Assembly (NCBI GenBank): GCA_036504535.1
Contig: DASXUY010000051.1
Span: forward strand, 1 to 64,000
DNA length: 64,000 bases
Source of the DNA: JARLGU01 sp036504535
GTDB lineage: Bacteria > Armatimonadota > Armatimonadia > Armatimonadales > Capsulimonadaceae
Direction: 5' to 3'
Shown here: in pieces, positions 1 to 7,896 of the stretch
How the letters are laid out: each line of letters starts with the position of its first letter
Position numbering within the stretch: the first letter of the stretch is position 1
Notes under the pieces: model-generated
Told to the model about the DNA's origin: nothing
The model's database searches: none
Seen by the model: the letters and a program-made list of their open reading frames with translations, nothing else
Position numbers and translations under genes: made by a program

Positions 1-105
1 GTATGGGCTAAACTTCCGTAGTCATCCATCGTTTTTCCTTTCATGAACTTTGAGCGGTTCAAAAAGGATGATGGATGACTGCCTGAAAAGTCAAACTTTA
101 CGAGT
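1..105. other. Left-edge noncoding stretch with an 11-bp inverted repeat
   Basis: No credible ORF is visible. AGTCATCCATC at 20-30 is repeated as its exact reverse complement at 70-80, with a further weak T-rich/A-rich pairing inside (about 31-37 with 61-66). Together with the hairpin at 106-127 this could be the structured 3' end of a gene or mobile element lying left of the window, but nothing here identifies it. Confidence 0.4.
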
Positions 106-127
106 CCCCCAGCAGAGCTGGGGGTTT
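106..127 (+). terminator. GC hairpin, terminator-like
   Basis: The arms CCCCCAGC (106-113) and GCTGGGGG (117-124) pair perfectly around a 3-nt loop and are followed by TTT and then AC. It could terminate a gene entering from the left edge. Hairpins like this also occur at the right ends of IS200/IS605-type elements, which cannot be judged from the part visible here. Confidence 0.45.
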
Positions 128-207
128 ACCTATTGAATTAAAAACTTCCTACTGCCGGAGGCGGGTCCCTTTGGCTCTTCCGAGATGACTTCGCCGTCTT
201 CGGCGCG

Positions 208-409
208 TCACTCTTCAGGACCCGTCGGAGGCTGCCGAGGAGCTATGTCTTGCATACGCACAAACGAGCCGTCCTCGGCAAGATAGGGGTCCAGCGTCAC
301 GCTGGTTTTTTGATCGAACATGAAAACAAACCCGTAATGCCACGGGGGCGGAAATTCCGCGCGCGTAGCGGCTGTAACTGCAAATCGCCACGCACTTTTC
401 GAGCATAGC
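208..409 (-). pseudogene. Remnant A: decayed 3' end of an unknown gene
   Basis: On the minus strand, one frame reads through a block containing WHYGFVFMFD and continues to ...RQPPTGPEE before a TGA at 210-208. A second copy of the same block lies at 542-664. Next to that copy, remnant A is missing about 22 bp upstream of the block, so the conserved DLQ...LR start and the WHYGF part are now in different frames. There is no start codon with a ribosome site. I read it as a truncated, frameshifted gene end. The family is not recognised. Codon choice and the duplicated protein-level match support former coding. Confidence 0.5.
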
Positions 410-429
410 GCTAAATGCGCGACGTAATG

Positions 430-549
430 TGACTAGTACTCTGTTAACTTAGTCTTGAGGGGTGAGACGTAGGCACACCCGAAGGCATACACGTGCTGCG
501 CATCAGCGACATATCAGAATCAAGACTTTGTTAACTAAGTACTAGTTAC
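430..549. mobile_element. Small terminal-inverted-repeat element (MITE-like)
   Basis: The left end (432-458) and right end (520-546) are imperfect inverted repeats of about 27 bp. They share the blocks ACTAGTA, GTTAAC and AGTCTTGA (on the right, TCAAGACT, GTTAAC and TACTAGT). The interior of about 60 bp encodes nothing. The element directly abuts remnant B, and its ACTAGT end supplies that remnant's stop codon, as expected for an insertion. No transposase is present, so any mobility would need enzymes in trans. A clean target-site duplication is not evident. Confidence 0.5.
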
Positions 550-664
550 GATCGAACATGAAAACAAATCCGTAATGCCAACAGCGCGGCGGGTACGCAA
601 TGACTTCGGCGTCCTCGGCCAGGCGTAGCGCCAGTACCTGCAAGTCGAAACAATCTTGGGCCAA
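542..664 (-). pseudogene. Remnant B: second copy of the unknown gene end, cut by the TIR element
   Basis: The minus strand is open for about 40 codons: a TTG at 664-662, then a stretch with LRLAEDAEVIAYPP followed by CWHYGFVFMFDR. It shares WHYGFVFMFD with remnant A, and DNA identity is high over about 30 bp (312-341 against 550-580). It is interrupted at the edge of the TIR element, where a TAG (544-542) ends it. The tail seen in remnant A is missing. It has no visible ribosome site. Most likely this is a truncated paralogue of the same gene, of unknown function. Confidence 0.5.
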
Positions 665-721
665 CTAACCCCTAAATTTGATTTAAATGCGATAGCCCTG
701 CTATTCTACCAAGCCGCAGGT

Positions 722-2128
722 ATGACACGCTGCCGCGCTCATCGCAAGCCCCATTTGGTTGCCACGACGGCATTGACCTTTGCGCTCGCCGTCGTAGCTG
801 CGCCGCACTCGTCCGCCAAGCCGCGACCACTGCCGACGCTTCCGCATCCTCAGTCTGCCGCGCCGCAACTGCGTATCGTTCCCATTCCCCCTGCGCCGCC
901 GTCGAGCGTGGTCACCGTTGTCGACGCGCTCGGAAAGCAGTTTCAGATGCCGTTGGTGTCGTTCGTGCCCACCTATCCCGTGGACATGGCAAAGGCTGGC
1001 GCGGCATTGAACGCGCGCACGGCGCAGGATGCCACAGCGCAGCTGGCCGCAGCCGTGGACGGTCACGTCGCAATGATCGGCCCTGTGACCGCCATTGTGC
1101 CCAACTTCCGCACGGACACCCCTTCGGCGCCATTGATCCCTCAGGTGAGTGCGGTTGTCAAAGCCAGCAATGGCCTCGCGGCGGCGTTCAGCGCCATTCC
1201 GCAGGCAGTGCGCCCAAGGTCGCTGGAGCCTGCGGGAATGCCGTTCGCATCGCTTCCCACCGAATCCATTGCTGCTATCGACAACCTGACCGTGGACTCG
1301 CGCCCCGTGGCTGACGCGCTCTTTGCCGGACAGCGGTCTGCTAACCGAGCAGTATCGTTCAAGCCAGAACTGATTGTCAGCGTTCGGTACGGCACGACAC
1401 GACTCGGCTACTTCGATCTGTGGGAGCAGAGGGATTCGTCAGCGGTGCAGTGGGAGGTCGACAAGCCGCTCGAACGCGCACGGCGGCTGTGGGACAATGG
1501 GGCCACCCAATCGGTAGCGGCGACGCTCGCATTGCCGGACGTAGTCTACACTGTCATGAACCCCAAAATGACCGTAGCGGAGCTGGGAAAGGTGCTCGTG
1601 GACACCGGGCTGAATGTTGTTGTCGATCACGCCATCGCACCGCGCACCGTCGCCATCGCGCCTGGACGCTACAGCGCCCCCAACCTCTACGCAGCGGTGA
1701 AGGCTGCGGCTCGCCTGCGCTTGCTGCCGATCAGCGATCCTTCCTCGCAAAAGACCGCTTTCTTACTCACGGGTCCAAGCAGTACCGACGATAGCGCGCT
1801 CGTTCACGCCGCCGTAGACCGCGAGATCATTCGCGCCTGGCAACCATTCATCGAAACCCTGCAATTCATCGGCCCGGTGCGCCCCGGCGCGTTCAACTGG
1901 GAGCAGTTCGCCACGTTCGCAATGACGCCCTACCCCGACCTCCCACTCGCCCAGCGAACCGTCATCGACCGCCTGCTGCATACGCTGCCGAACCAGCTTC
2001 GCGACGACGAACTCGCGCGCCTAACGGTCACCTTCCGCCCCGCCATCCTCGCCGAAGGCAAACTCGGCGACAGCAGCACCGGCCTCACGGAGCAAACGGC
2101 AACGCTGTTTGCCGACACAGGGCAGTAG
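722..2128 (+). CDS. Secreted hypothetical protein with possible STN-like domain
   Basis: This 468-aa protein has an N-terminal signal peptide: basic MTRCRAHRKPH, then a hydrophobic Ala/Val stretch ending near AAPHSSA. It is followed by a Pro/Ala-rich linker. I chose the ATG at 722 because the open frame upstream (TTG at 656) would put 22 non-secretory residues before the signal. Around residues 280-330 the segment with MTVAELGKVLVDTGLNVVVD resembles the short N-terminal STN fold of secretins and TonB receptors, but no secretin or barrel domain follows. It stands alone between decayed DNA and a repeat-rich intergenic region. The function is not known; an extracytoplasmic location is the only firm inference. 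Confidence 0.6.
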   Translation: MTRCRAHRKPHLVATTALTFALAVVAAPHSSAKPRPLPTLPHPQSAAPQLRIVPIPPAPPSSVVTVVDALGKQFQMPLVSFVPTYPVDMAKAGAALNARTAQDATAQLAAAVDGHVAMIGPVTAIVPNFRTDTPSAPLIPQVSAVVKASNGLAAAFSAIPQAVRPRSLEPAGMPFASLPTESIAAIDNLTVDSRPVADALFAGQRSANRAVSFKPELIVSVRYGTTRLGYFDLWEQRDSSAVQWEVDKPLERARRLWDNGATQSVAATLALPDVVYTVMNPKMTVAELGKVLVDTGLNVVVDHAIAPRTVAIAPGRYSAPNLYAAVKAAARLRLLPISDPSSQKTAFLLTGPSSTDDSALVHAAVDREIIRAWQPFIETLQFIGPVRPGAFNWEQFATFAMTPYPDLPLAQRTVIDRLLHTLPNQLRDDELARLTVTFRPAILAEGKLGDSSTGLTEQTATLFADTGQ

Positions 2129-2401
2129 GGGCCAAGCAGGGTTCAATCCAACGCTTTCTGGCTCCCCTCACATTTCCAAGGATTGCTGGCGACTAGAAGA
2201 CACTTGCTCGCCCCCGTCGACCGCTCAGAAGGACGCTTTGCGGCACTTTCCTAGGCCGCGAAGGCGGCTCACTCTGCCCTTCCCAGCCGCGCCTTCAGTC
2301 GCCAGGCTCTCATCGGCCTATAGCGCTAGCACGGTTGACATGGATAAAAGGCAAGACGATATGAGGAAAGGTGGCCACAACAGAGCCGAGGGTTTCCACC
2401 A

Positions 2402-2449
2402 CTCTTTCTCCCCTCTCCTTATCCTAGGAGAGGGGCCGGGGGTGAGGTC
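2402..2449 (-). repeat. Solo half-copy of the 118-bp inverted-repeat family
   Basis: It matches the right half of the elements around dapA (43147-43264, 44203-44320): ...CTCCTTATCCTAGGAGAGG... followed by CGGGGGTGAGGT. It contains an internal near-palindrome centred on TATCCTAGGA. Only one arm of the full element is present. Confidence 0.7.
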
Positions 2450-2493
2450 TCGTTTACACATGACACCTCTTTCCGACTTTATTATTTAACATA

Positions 2494-2522
2494 TTGACAT
2501 TTTTAAACAAACATGCTATCCT
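2494..2522 (+). promoter_or_regulatory. Sigma-70-type promoter
   Basis: TTGACA (2494-2499) is followed after 17 bp by TATCCT (2517-2522) in an AT-rich island within GC-rich DNA. The nearest downstream reading frame with a good ribosome site starts at 2782. Confidence 0.6.
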
Positions 2523-2781
2523 AATACTGTAGATGAAACACCCAAAGAGGTCATCACTTGCACATTGACAACTGATTCTGAACTATCGGCGACATATGTC
2601 GCCCTCACCAGCACACCAAGCGCATTATGGCCACCAAATCGCATATTATGCGCCGTGGTTTCGCCGACTTATGCTCATTATCCGCGAATTTCATACCCCT
2701 CACGAGGAAAACGCATACCCACCTCGATTTCTATGATTATGCGGCGGACAATGCTCTCCAAGCCACAAAGGAGTGATCCAC

Positions 2782-2973
2782 GTGAGCGCAAAAAAGCTTG
2801 AGGCTTGCCGCAAGATAAGCCTTGCAGGCAATCGGGCCGCCTACTACTACAAAACAGCCCAGCACTTGAGTTCGCTCGCGAACAGGGGGTGTCCTTCGTC
2901 AGACCGGGAGTTCAGTCCCGGTGCCAGTGGCGCATGTCCCAGCCCATCTGATTCCCCCTCGTCCTTATCTTAG
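2782..2973 (+). CDS. Small ORF of unknown function (63 aa), possibly repeat-truncated
   Basis: A GTG start follows AAAGGAG at good spacing, and there is a plausible promoter 260 bp upstream. The peptide begins MSAKKLEACRKISLAGNRAA and is basic at its N terminus. The last dozen residues are encoded by an invading CCTCACCCCC-type repeat, which also supplies the TAG stop, so the original 3' end may be lost. No family is recognised. Alternatively the transcript is a noncoding leader or small RNA; a GC hairpin (ACCGGG/CCCGGT, about 2901-2922) lies inside. Confidence 0.3.
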   Translation: MSAKKLEACRKISLAGNRAAYYYKTAQHLSSLANRGCPSSDREFSPGASGACPSPSDSPSSLS

Positions 2974-2996
2974 GAGAGGGGGCTAGGGGGTGAGGT
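2952..2996 (-). repeat. Solo half-copy of the 118-bp inverted-repeat family
   Basis: It carries the CCTTATCTTAGGAGAGG core and the CTAGGGGGTGAGGT end, identical in type to the right half of the element at 43147-43264. It lies just 3' of the MoxR gene that ends at 3007. Confidence 0.7.
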
Positions 2997-3006
2997 ATTT
3001 TCCAAC

Positions 3007-4191
3007 CTACCGTGGCACTTCCAGCCTATCGAGGATGCCAGCGATGATTCGGTCGGCGGTGGTGCCTTCAATCTCGGCTTCTGGGCGCAGAATAAGGCGG
3101 TGACGAAGGATGGACGGCGCGATGGACTTGATATCGTCCGGTATCACGAAATCGCGACCACGCATGGCGGCGAGGGCCTTGCCGACCTGGAGCAGCGCAA
3201 TCGACGCACGCGGGCTGGCGCCGAGGACGATCTGGCGGTGATCACGGGTAGCGGCGACAAGAGCGACGATATACCGGAACAGGCTTTCCTCGACTCGCAC
3301 GGCGGAGACGGTGCGGCGAGCGGCCTGAATAGCGTCGCCGTCGGTGACCGGGTGGATACCGACAGTGGTCAGGTCGTTGGGGTCGAAGCCTTCGTGGATT
3401 CGACGAAGGATACGCTGCTCGTCGTCAGACGACGGGTAGTCGATCAGGATCTTCAGCAGGAAGCGGTCTAGCTGCGCTTCGGGAAGCGGATATGTCCCTT
3501 CGAACTCGACCGGGTTCTGTGTGGCGAACACCATGAAGAGCGGCGGCAGCTCAAACGGCTCGCCGTCGATGGTCACGCGGCCCTCCTGCATCGATTCGAG
3601 TAGCGCGGCCTGGGTCTTGGGCGGGGTTCGGTTGATTTCATCGGCAAGAAGTAAGCCAGTAAAAATCGGCCCCTTCTTGAAGTGGAAATCGCCGCTTTGC
3701 ATGTCGTAGATACGCGACCCGGTGATGTCGGATGGCATCAGGTCGGGCGTGAACTGAATGCGGCCGAACTCCGAGCTAATGGCCGCCGACAGCGCACGCA
3801 CCAGCAGCGTCTTTGCGGTGCCGGGAACGCCTTCCAGCAGAACGTGTCCCTGCGCGAAGAGTCCTGCAAGCGCTGCTTCGATGACACTGTCCTGCCCAAC
3901 GACCGCCTTCTTCACCTCGGCGGTGATGACGATCGCAAGCTGGGCCACGCGGTCGATTCCCTCCACTTGCGGCAGCGGCTGCTGCACTGCGGGAGCGGGC
4001 GTCTCGGGCTCTAGCGGCAGGAGAGCGTCGGACCGAATTGCGGCGGCAAACTGCTCCGGAGACAGGTCCGGCGTGGCGTCAGGCGACGTCAGCTTGCCTT
4101 GATCGTGCAGAGCCTGCAATTTGGCGACATAGTCGGTTTCTTCGGGCGCGCCCTCTCCGACGTTATTGTTCGGCGTTGTGTCTTCAGTCAA
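3007..4191 (-). CDS. MoxR-family AAA+ ATPase with an extra N-terminal region
   Basis: MoxR ATPases are chaperone-like AAA+ proteins, commonly paired with DUF58 and VWA proteins and thought to mature or remodel envelope complexes. This one has Walker A GVPGTAKT at about 121-128, the LMPSDITG block, Walker B with LLADEINR, the TQNP sensor and a C-terminal helical lid. I chose the TTG at 4191, which overlaps the stop of the upstream gene by 8 nt. The longer frame would run through that gene out of phase. About 80 residues precede the usual MoxR start and are acidic/Pro-rich. It is last in the minus-strand operon from 7724. No DUF58 gene accompanies it here, unlike the second MoxR locus at 30 kb. 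Confidence 0.88.
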   Translation of the reverse strand: MTEDTTPNNNVGEGAPEETDYVAKLQALHDQGKLTSPDATPDLSPEQFAAAIRSDALLPLEPETPAPAVQQPLPQVEGIDRVAQLAIVITAEVKKAVVGQDSVIEAALAGLFAQGHVLLEGVPGTAKTLLVRALSAAISSEFGRIQFTPDLMPSDITGSRIYDMQSGDFHFKKGPIFTGLLLADEINRTPPKTQAALLESMQEGRVTIDGEPFELPPLFMVFATQNPVEFEGTYPLPEAQLDRFLLKILIDYPSSDDEQRILRRIHEGFDPNDLTTVGIHPVTDGDAIQAARRTVSAVRVEESLFRYIVALVAATRDHRQIVLGASPRASIALLQVGKALAAMRGRDFVIPDDIKSIAPSILRHRLILRPEAEIEGTTADRIIAGILDRLEVPR

Positions 4192-5488
4192 TGCCCAGTT
4201 CCTTTCTGAACTTTTCCATCTGCTTGACGAGTTCCAGCAGCTCCGCTTCGCTGAGCGTGCCGCTATCCAAATTGTGTTCGCAACGGCCCAGCAGCCTCTT
4301 GAGCTGAACTCCGTTGATATGCCCGCGACGCGCGGCGGCGTCGGCAAGGTCTTGCAGCGATATGTCCGACGGCAGCGACAGCCTGGCGCACACATCGCGC
4401 AAAAACTGCCTGTAAATCACTTCCAGCGCTGGCCCAGTTGCCCGAGCGCCCCGATAAAGCGACGCCACCGACGACACATACTCGCCGCTGGTGCGCCGCG
4501 AACGGTCTACCGGTGGCTTTGGCGTCCCGAACCTCGGCGCGAGCACCAAAATCATGACGAGCGTGGCAAAGGCGAGTTGAACGAAGGCGCCCTGAATAGG
4601 CGAACCCAGCGCCGCCCAAACCGTTCCACCTTCGTCGATATCCCCGTGGTGATACTCGTCAAACAGAACCCGCTCCCCGGGGCTCGCAGACGATGTAATG
4701 ATATTGGTCAGGAATGCGGCGTTGTCGGCACGAGTCAGATTATTGTTGCACGCGAAGTAGCCATCCGCGATGGCGATAACCCGTCCCTTACCAACGCGGT
4801 ACATGATAGCGACCGGTTCGCCCTCGACAGGTCCCTTACCGCTGCGATTGGGCAGCCTGCCGAACAGAACGACCGCATCGCCTTTCGGTCGCCGAATACG
4901 GTTCCCGCCGTGTACGGCCAGCGCGCCGACGCCATTGAAGAGCGTTAGCGGCTGAAGTGGCGCGTAGTAGCCCACCCCATCGCCGCCGCGCAGACCAGCG
5001 CCTACCGTGAACCCGGCTGCATCGCCAAACTCGCCGTCAGCTACGGGCTTCGCTGGCGTTGCCGTTCCCGCCGTGGCGGGGCCGGGTAGCTCGTTCACCA
5101 TTAGCAGCAGGGTTCGCCCCGGCTCAAGCCACGCGCGGACAGCCAGGGCATCGTCGCTAGTGAGCACGCCGCCACCAGTCTTGCCGCCGAAACCCGAGGC
5201 TGAGCCGGTCGTTGTTGGCTGAATGGCGATCAAAAGCGAGCTGTTCGTGGGCAACGCACGCCACTTGGTCCGCTCAACATCAGACTTGTAGCCCAGCTTG
5301 TTAACAAGGTCAAATAAGCCGCGTGAGCCTGAGCCGCGATCATTGTACACGGAGGGATTCGGCGTCGTCTCATACCCGATCAGACGCCTACCGCCCGTGT
5401 CATTGCCCGCCAGCATAATGCCAGCGACGACAAAAACTACAAGCAGGAGAATGATCCCCGTGACATCTTTTGTAAGTATGGACTTCAG
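4184..5488 (-). CDS. DUF4350-type membrane-anchored protein
   Basis: The start was set at CTG 5488 because the next in-frame ATG (5416) would remove most of a transmembrane helix (DVTGIILLLVVFVVAGIM). There is an in-frame TAG just upstream. The 434-aa protein has this N-terminal anchor, a region of about 200 residues with the FDEYHHGD motif typical of DUF4350, a second membrane helix (FVQLAFATLVMILVLAP) and a charged C-terminal cytoplasmic tail. DUF4350 proteins usually sit next to MoxR, DUF58 and DUF4129, as here. The fold is thought to resemble a glutamine-amidotransferase without catalysis. The function is unknown, probably structural in an envelope complex with the downstream MoxR. The non-ATG start is the least certain point. 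Confidence 0.75.
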   Translation of the reverse strand: MKSILTKDVTGIILLLVVFVVAGIMLAGNDTGGRRLIGYETTPNPSVYNDRGSGSRGLFDLVNKLGYKSDVERTKWRALPTNSSLLIAIQPTTTGSASGFGGKTGGGVLTSDDALAVRAWLEPGRTLLLMVNELPGPATAGTATPAKPVADGEFGDAAGFTVGAGLRGGDGVGYYAPLQPLTLFNGVGALAVHGGNRIRRPKGDAVVLFGRLPNRSGKGPVEGEPVAIMYRVGKGRVIAIADGYFACNNNLTRADNAAFLTNIITSSASPGERVLFDEYHHGDIDEGGTVWAALGSPIQGAFVQLAFATLVMILVLAPRFGTPKPPVDRSRRTSGEYVSSVASLYRGARATGPALEVIYRQFLRDVCARLSLPSDISLQDLADAAARRGHINGVQLKRLLGRCEHNLDSGTLSEAELLELVKQMEKFRKELGID

Positions 5489-5733
5489 CTAATTCGGCCC
5501 TTTCAGGCTGTTCTATTGCGTCCCGGAGGGACATTCATGAACTCGATAGTCTCTGAATTTCGACGAGTATTGATAGATCCGAATAACAACAAAGTGGCGA
5601 AAGTAGACTCAGGTCTCGCAGCATCCTTATGGGTCGGAGACCCTATCTTCAATAACTAGCCATGGCTTTCAAGCCGTGGTGGTTTCTGGCGTGCCGTCGA
5701 CCAACCAAGCCCCGATGCCTGCCGCACCATGCC
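5489..5733. other. Spacer within the MoxR locus, with hairpins
   Basis: This gap of 245 bp separates the DUF4129-like and DUF4350-like genes. It holds an imperfect hairpin, CCATGGCTT with AAGCCGTGG (about 5661-5680), and no good ORF. Without a clear T-run I cannot say whether the operon is split here. Confidence 0.35.
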
Positions 5734-6807
5734 CTACGCCGCAGTTGCCTGCGCCGAGACTGGAGCCGACAAGGCGGCTGCCTGGCTTCTAACGGCCTGA
5801 TAGTGCTCAACTGCCTGCTCGTAATCGGAAGAGGTCGCTAACGCGAAGCCGTACCAGATACGATCAAAGTCTCGCGTCATGGGCAGCAACAGATCGTAAA
5901 GCGGCTCATAGCGCCCCGATCGCAGGTCGCGCAGGTACTCCCAGTTCGTCTTCGAGCGGTTCAACCGCACGATGCCATCGGTGTCCAGCGCTACGAGCAA
6001 AGCGACGTACACCAGGCGGAATGCGCTCCGATGGTCGGCGGCGGTGGCATGCTGATTGGCAAGGTCCATCAAGCGGTCAAAGTTGCGCGATGCGACCAGC
6101 TCGGCTTCTTCCTCGTTCATCGTGAAGAGCGATTCAGGGCGACGCTTGGCGGCAGGCGTGCGGTTCCGATAGAGGCCGTAAAAGTACCAAATCAACACGC
6201 CAGCCGCGAACGTGACGATCACGATCAGGATCGCCAGCGGGATCTTCGGATTGATATGTGGCGTCGAAATCTTAGGGCCCTTGATGGAGAGCTTCTTCAT
6301 CAAGTCATCCCACCATTTCGAAATCTTGCGCCCATAATCGTCCATCTGGCTCGGTGGCGGTATAGGATCGGAAGCATACGCGCTCGCGCTCAAAATGCTG
6401 CGCGTGGCGGCGACGCCAGCTGCGGTGCGTGCCACGTCGGGGTTCTTGCCAAGGTCAGCGAGAATGATGGCTAACTTAGCGCGCGCCGCGTCCAGTCTCG
6501 ACTGCCGTGCTGACGACGGTTTGAGCGCGTCGCCCAGGTAGCTGGCGAGCGAGCTGTTGTCGATATAACACAGGCCCTGGCCGAGTCTGACGGAGCAGTG
6601 CAAGATGGGCGCGAGCGCGGCAATAGCCGTCGCCGATCCGCCTTCTCGGTCGGCGGCAATAGCCGCATCCACGCGGCGCAGGGAGGCGGCGTACTGAGTG
6701 CGACTCATCGGCGGCGACGCGGCGCTGACGCGGGCGGCGAGCAGTGCCACGGTCAACGCAAGCGCCAGGAAAGCAGCGATGGGCGATATGGATTTGCCAA
6801 GCGTCAT
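5734..6807 (-). CDS. DUF4129-type membrane protein of the MoxR locus
   Basis: This 357-aa protein has a signal peptide or anchor (AAFLALALTVALLAARVSA), an Ala-rich periplasmic region of about 150 residues, a transmembrane helix at about 190-212 (IPLAILIVIVTFAAGVLIWYF) and a cytoplasmic C-terminal domain with the DUF4129 signature (LNRSKTNWEYLRDLR, then FDRIWYGF). DUF4129 domains occur in MoxR/DUF58/transglutaminase clusters and in fused transglutaminase proteins; no transglutaminase core is present here. Its start overlaps the end of the preceding gene by 4 nt (ATGA), so the two are translationally coupled. Confidence 0.8.
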   Translation of the reverse strand: MTLGKSISPIAAFLALALTVALLAARVSAASPPMSRTQYAASLRRVDAAIAADREGGSATAIAALAPILHCSVRLGQGLCYIDNSSLASYLGDALKPSSARQSRLDAARAKLAIILADLGKNPDVARTAAGVAATRSILSASAYASDPIPPPSQMDDYGRKISKWWDDLMKKLSIKGPKISTPHINPKIPLAILIVIVTFAAGVLIWYFYGLYRNRTPAAKRRPESLFTMNEEEAELVASRNFDRLMDLANQHATAADHRSAFRLVYVALLVALDTDGIVRLNRSKTNWEYLRDLRSGRYEPLYDLLLPMTRDFDRIWYGFALATSSDYEQAVEHYQAVRSQAAALSAPVSAQATAA

Positions 6808-7724
6808 GGCCGCGCTCCTTTCCGTGCAGTTGCCGCCTTCGGCAGCTTCGCGGCGGGCGGGAGTTCGACGGGTGGATACCCAAGCGATTGGGCCAGGATC
6901 TCCATGTCATAGCCTTCTTTGCGAATGCGAAGGTCGAAGTAGAGTATGGACACGACGCAGACCTGGAACGGCATCAAAATCATGATGGCAAGCTCAGTAC
7001 CGATGACGCTCGAAAGGTCGGTATGCGCGGCAAGAAGCGGCAGCAGCGGAATTGCCGACCGCACGGCCAGTTCAGCAATAAGCTGTATGACGCCAATCGT
7101 CGCGAGCATCAACACCATCCAAAGGAACCAATGCACCGAATGCGCGCCAAGCAGATGTGACCCCTGCCCCTTTGCTAGATTGAACGACCTGCTGAGGCCC
7201 TTGAACAGCCCCTTGCTGTTTTCGACGACCAGCGCTTGAATGAAAAACTGGAGCGGGATGCAGCACGCTTGCACGATAAAACCAGGCACGACGCACATGG
7301 CGTAGCCGAAGGATACCAAGACGAAGTACACCAGGAACCCAACAGCGACGGGCGCAATGAGCGGAAGGGAGCGGCGGAACGATTCGCGCAGAGTGATCGG
7401 CTCGCCAAGATAGCGTGCACACACAGCTGCGGTGAGCGCTGAAATGGCGAGAGCCGCAAGGACGGCAGCGAGCGGGGCTACGACACCAAGTGGCCCAACA
7501 TAGGGGCCAAGCCACGCCATGACGCCGTCGAAATCACCGGGGGTATCGGCGATCATGTCCTTAACGGCGGGCATGATAACGTACGTACCGACGCCGACTG
7601 CGGGAACATACACGATGCCTACGATCAGCAGCAGAAGCCCGAGGTTCTTCTTGTAGAGGTCGAACGCCTCATCGAACAGGTCGAGCATCCCCATAGGGCG
7701 GTAACGGCGGCCATCGAATTTCAC
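6804..7724 (-). CDS. Multi-pass membrane protein leading the first MoxR operon
   Basis: This 306-aa protein has about six hydrophobic segments, starting with LGLLLLIVGIVYVPAVGVGTYVI and including AAVLAALAISALTAAVCARYL and VGFLVYFVLVSFGYAMCVVPGFIVQ. The opening motif (ALYKKN-like DLYKKNLGLLL) and the layout resemble the membrane domain found with glycerophosphodiester phosphodiesterases and many uncharacterised DUF-type integral proteins. No catalytic residues are evident. It is the first gene of a minus-strand operon that continues through the DUF4129, DUF4350 and MoxR genes, and it overlaps the next gene by 4 nt. Confidence 0.7.
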   Translation of the reverse strand: MKFDGRRYRPMGMLDLFDEAFDLYKKNLGLLLLIVGIVYVPAVGVGTYVIMPAVKDMIADTPGDFDGVMAWLGPYVGPLGVVAPLAAVLAALAISALTAAVCARYLGEPITLRESFRRSLPLIAPVAVGFLVYFVLVSFGYAMCVVPGFIVQACCIPLQFFIQALVVENSKGLFKGLSRSFNLAKGQGSHLLGAHSVHWFLWMVLMLATIGVIQLIAELAVRSAIPLLPLLAAHTDLSSVIGTELAIMILMPFQVCVVSILYFDLRIRKEGYDMEILAQSLGYPPVELPPAAKLPKAATARKGARP

Positions 7725-7896
7725 GATTGCACCTCACCCGTGGCTCCGGTTAGTGAGCAGCGCAATATGGCTAATCCGGTGAGGTTAACGTGTCGCATGG
7801 GGCAGTACGCGGGTTGATGCGAGAATATTCGTGGACGCCGACTCCGATTTGCGAAATGGAAGGCTGCGCGCCTGATCCGCGCAGCCGAGTTTGTGA

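Larger units (their letters stand above)
2129..2781. other. Intergenic region with a solo repeat and a promoter
   Basis: This stretch of about 650 bp holds a solo copy of the CCTCACCCCC-type repeat (2402-2449), a strong promoter at 2494-2522, and a short perfect palindrome GGCGACATATGTCGCC at 2587-2602. The open frames across it look like random readings: low complexity and no ribosome sites. The leader between the promoter and the small ORF at 2782 is about 250 nt long, which leaves room for a structured RNA, but I recognise no known riboswitch core. Confidence 0.5.

Noticed and set aside
2109..2489. Open frame of 126 codons on the plus strand
   Set aside because: It begins inside the end of the previous gene and runs through a repeat; amino acid make-up is not protein-like.
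2901..2925. Hairpin with GTTCAGT loop resembling a tRNA T-arm
   Set aside because: No matching acceptor, D- or anticodon arms; the loop is too long for a tRNA.
4192..4395. Upstream extension of the first MoxR gene
   Set aside because: It reads the DUF4350-like gene out of phase into Arg/Cys/Ser-rich sequence; TTG 4191 is the sensible start.
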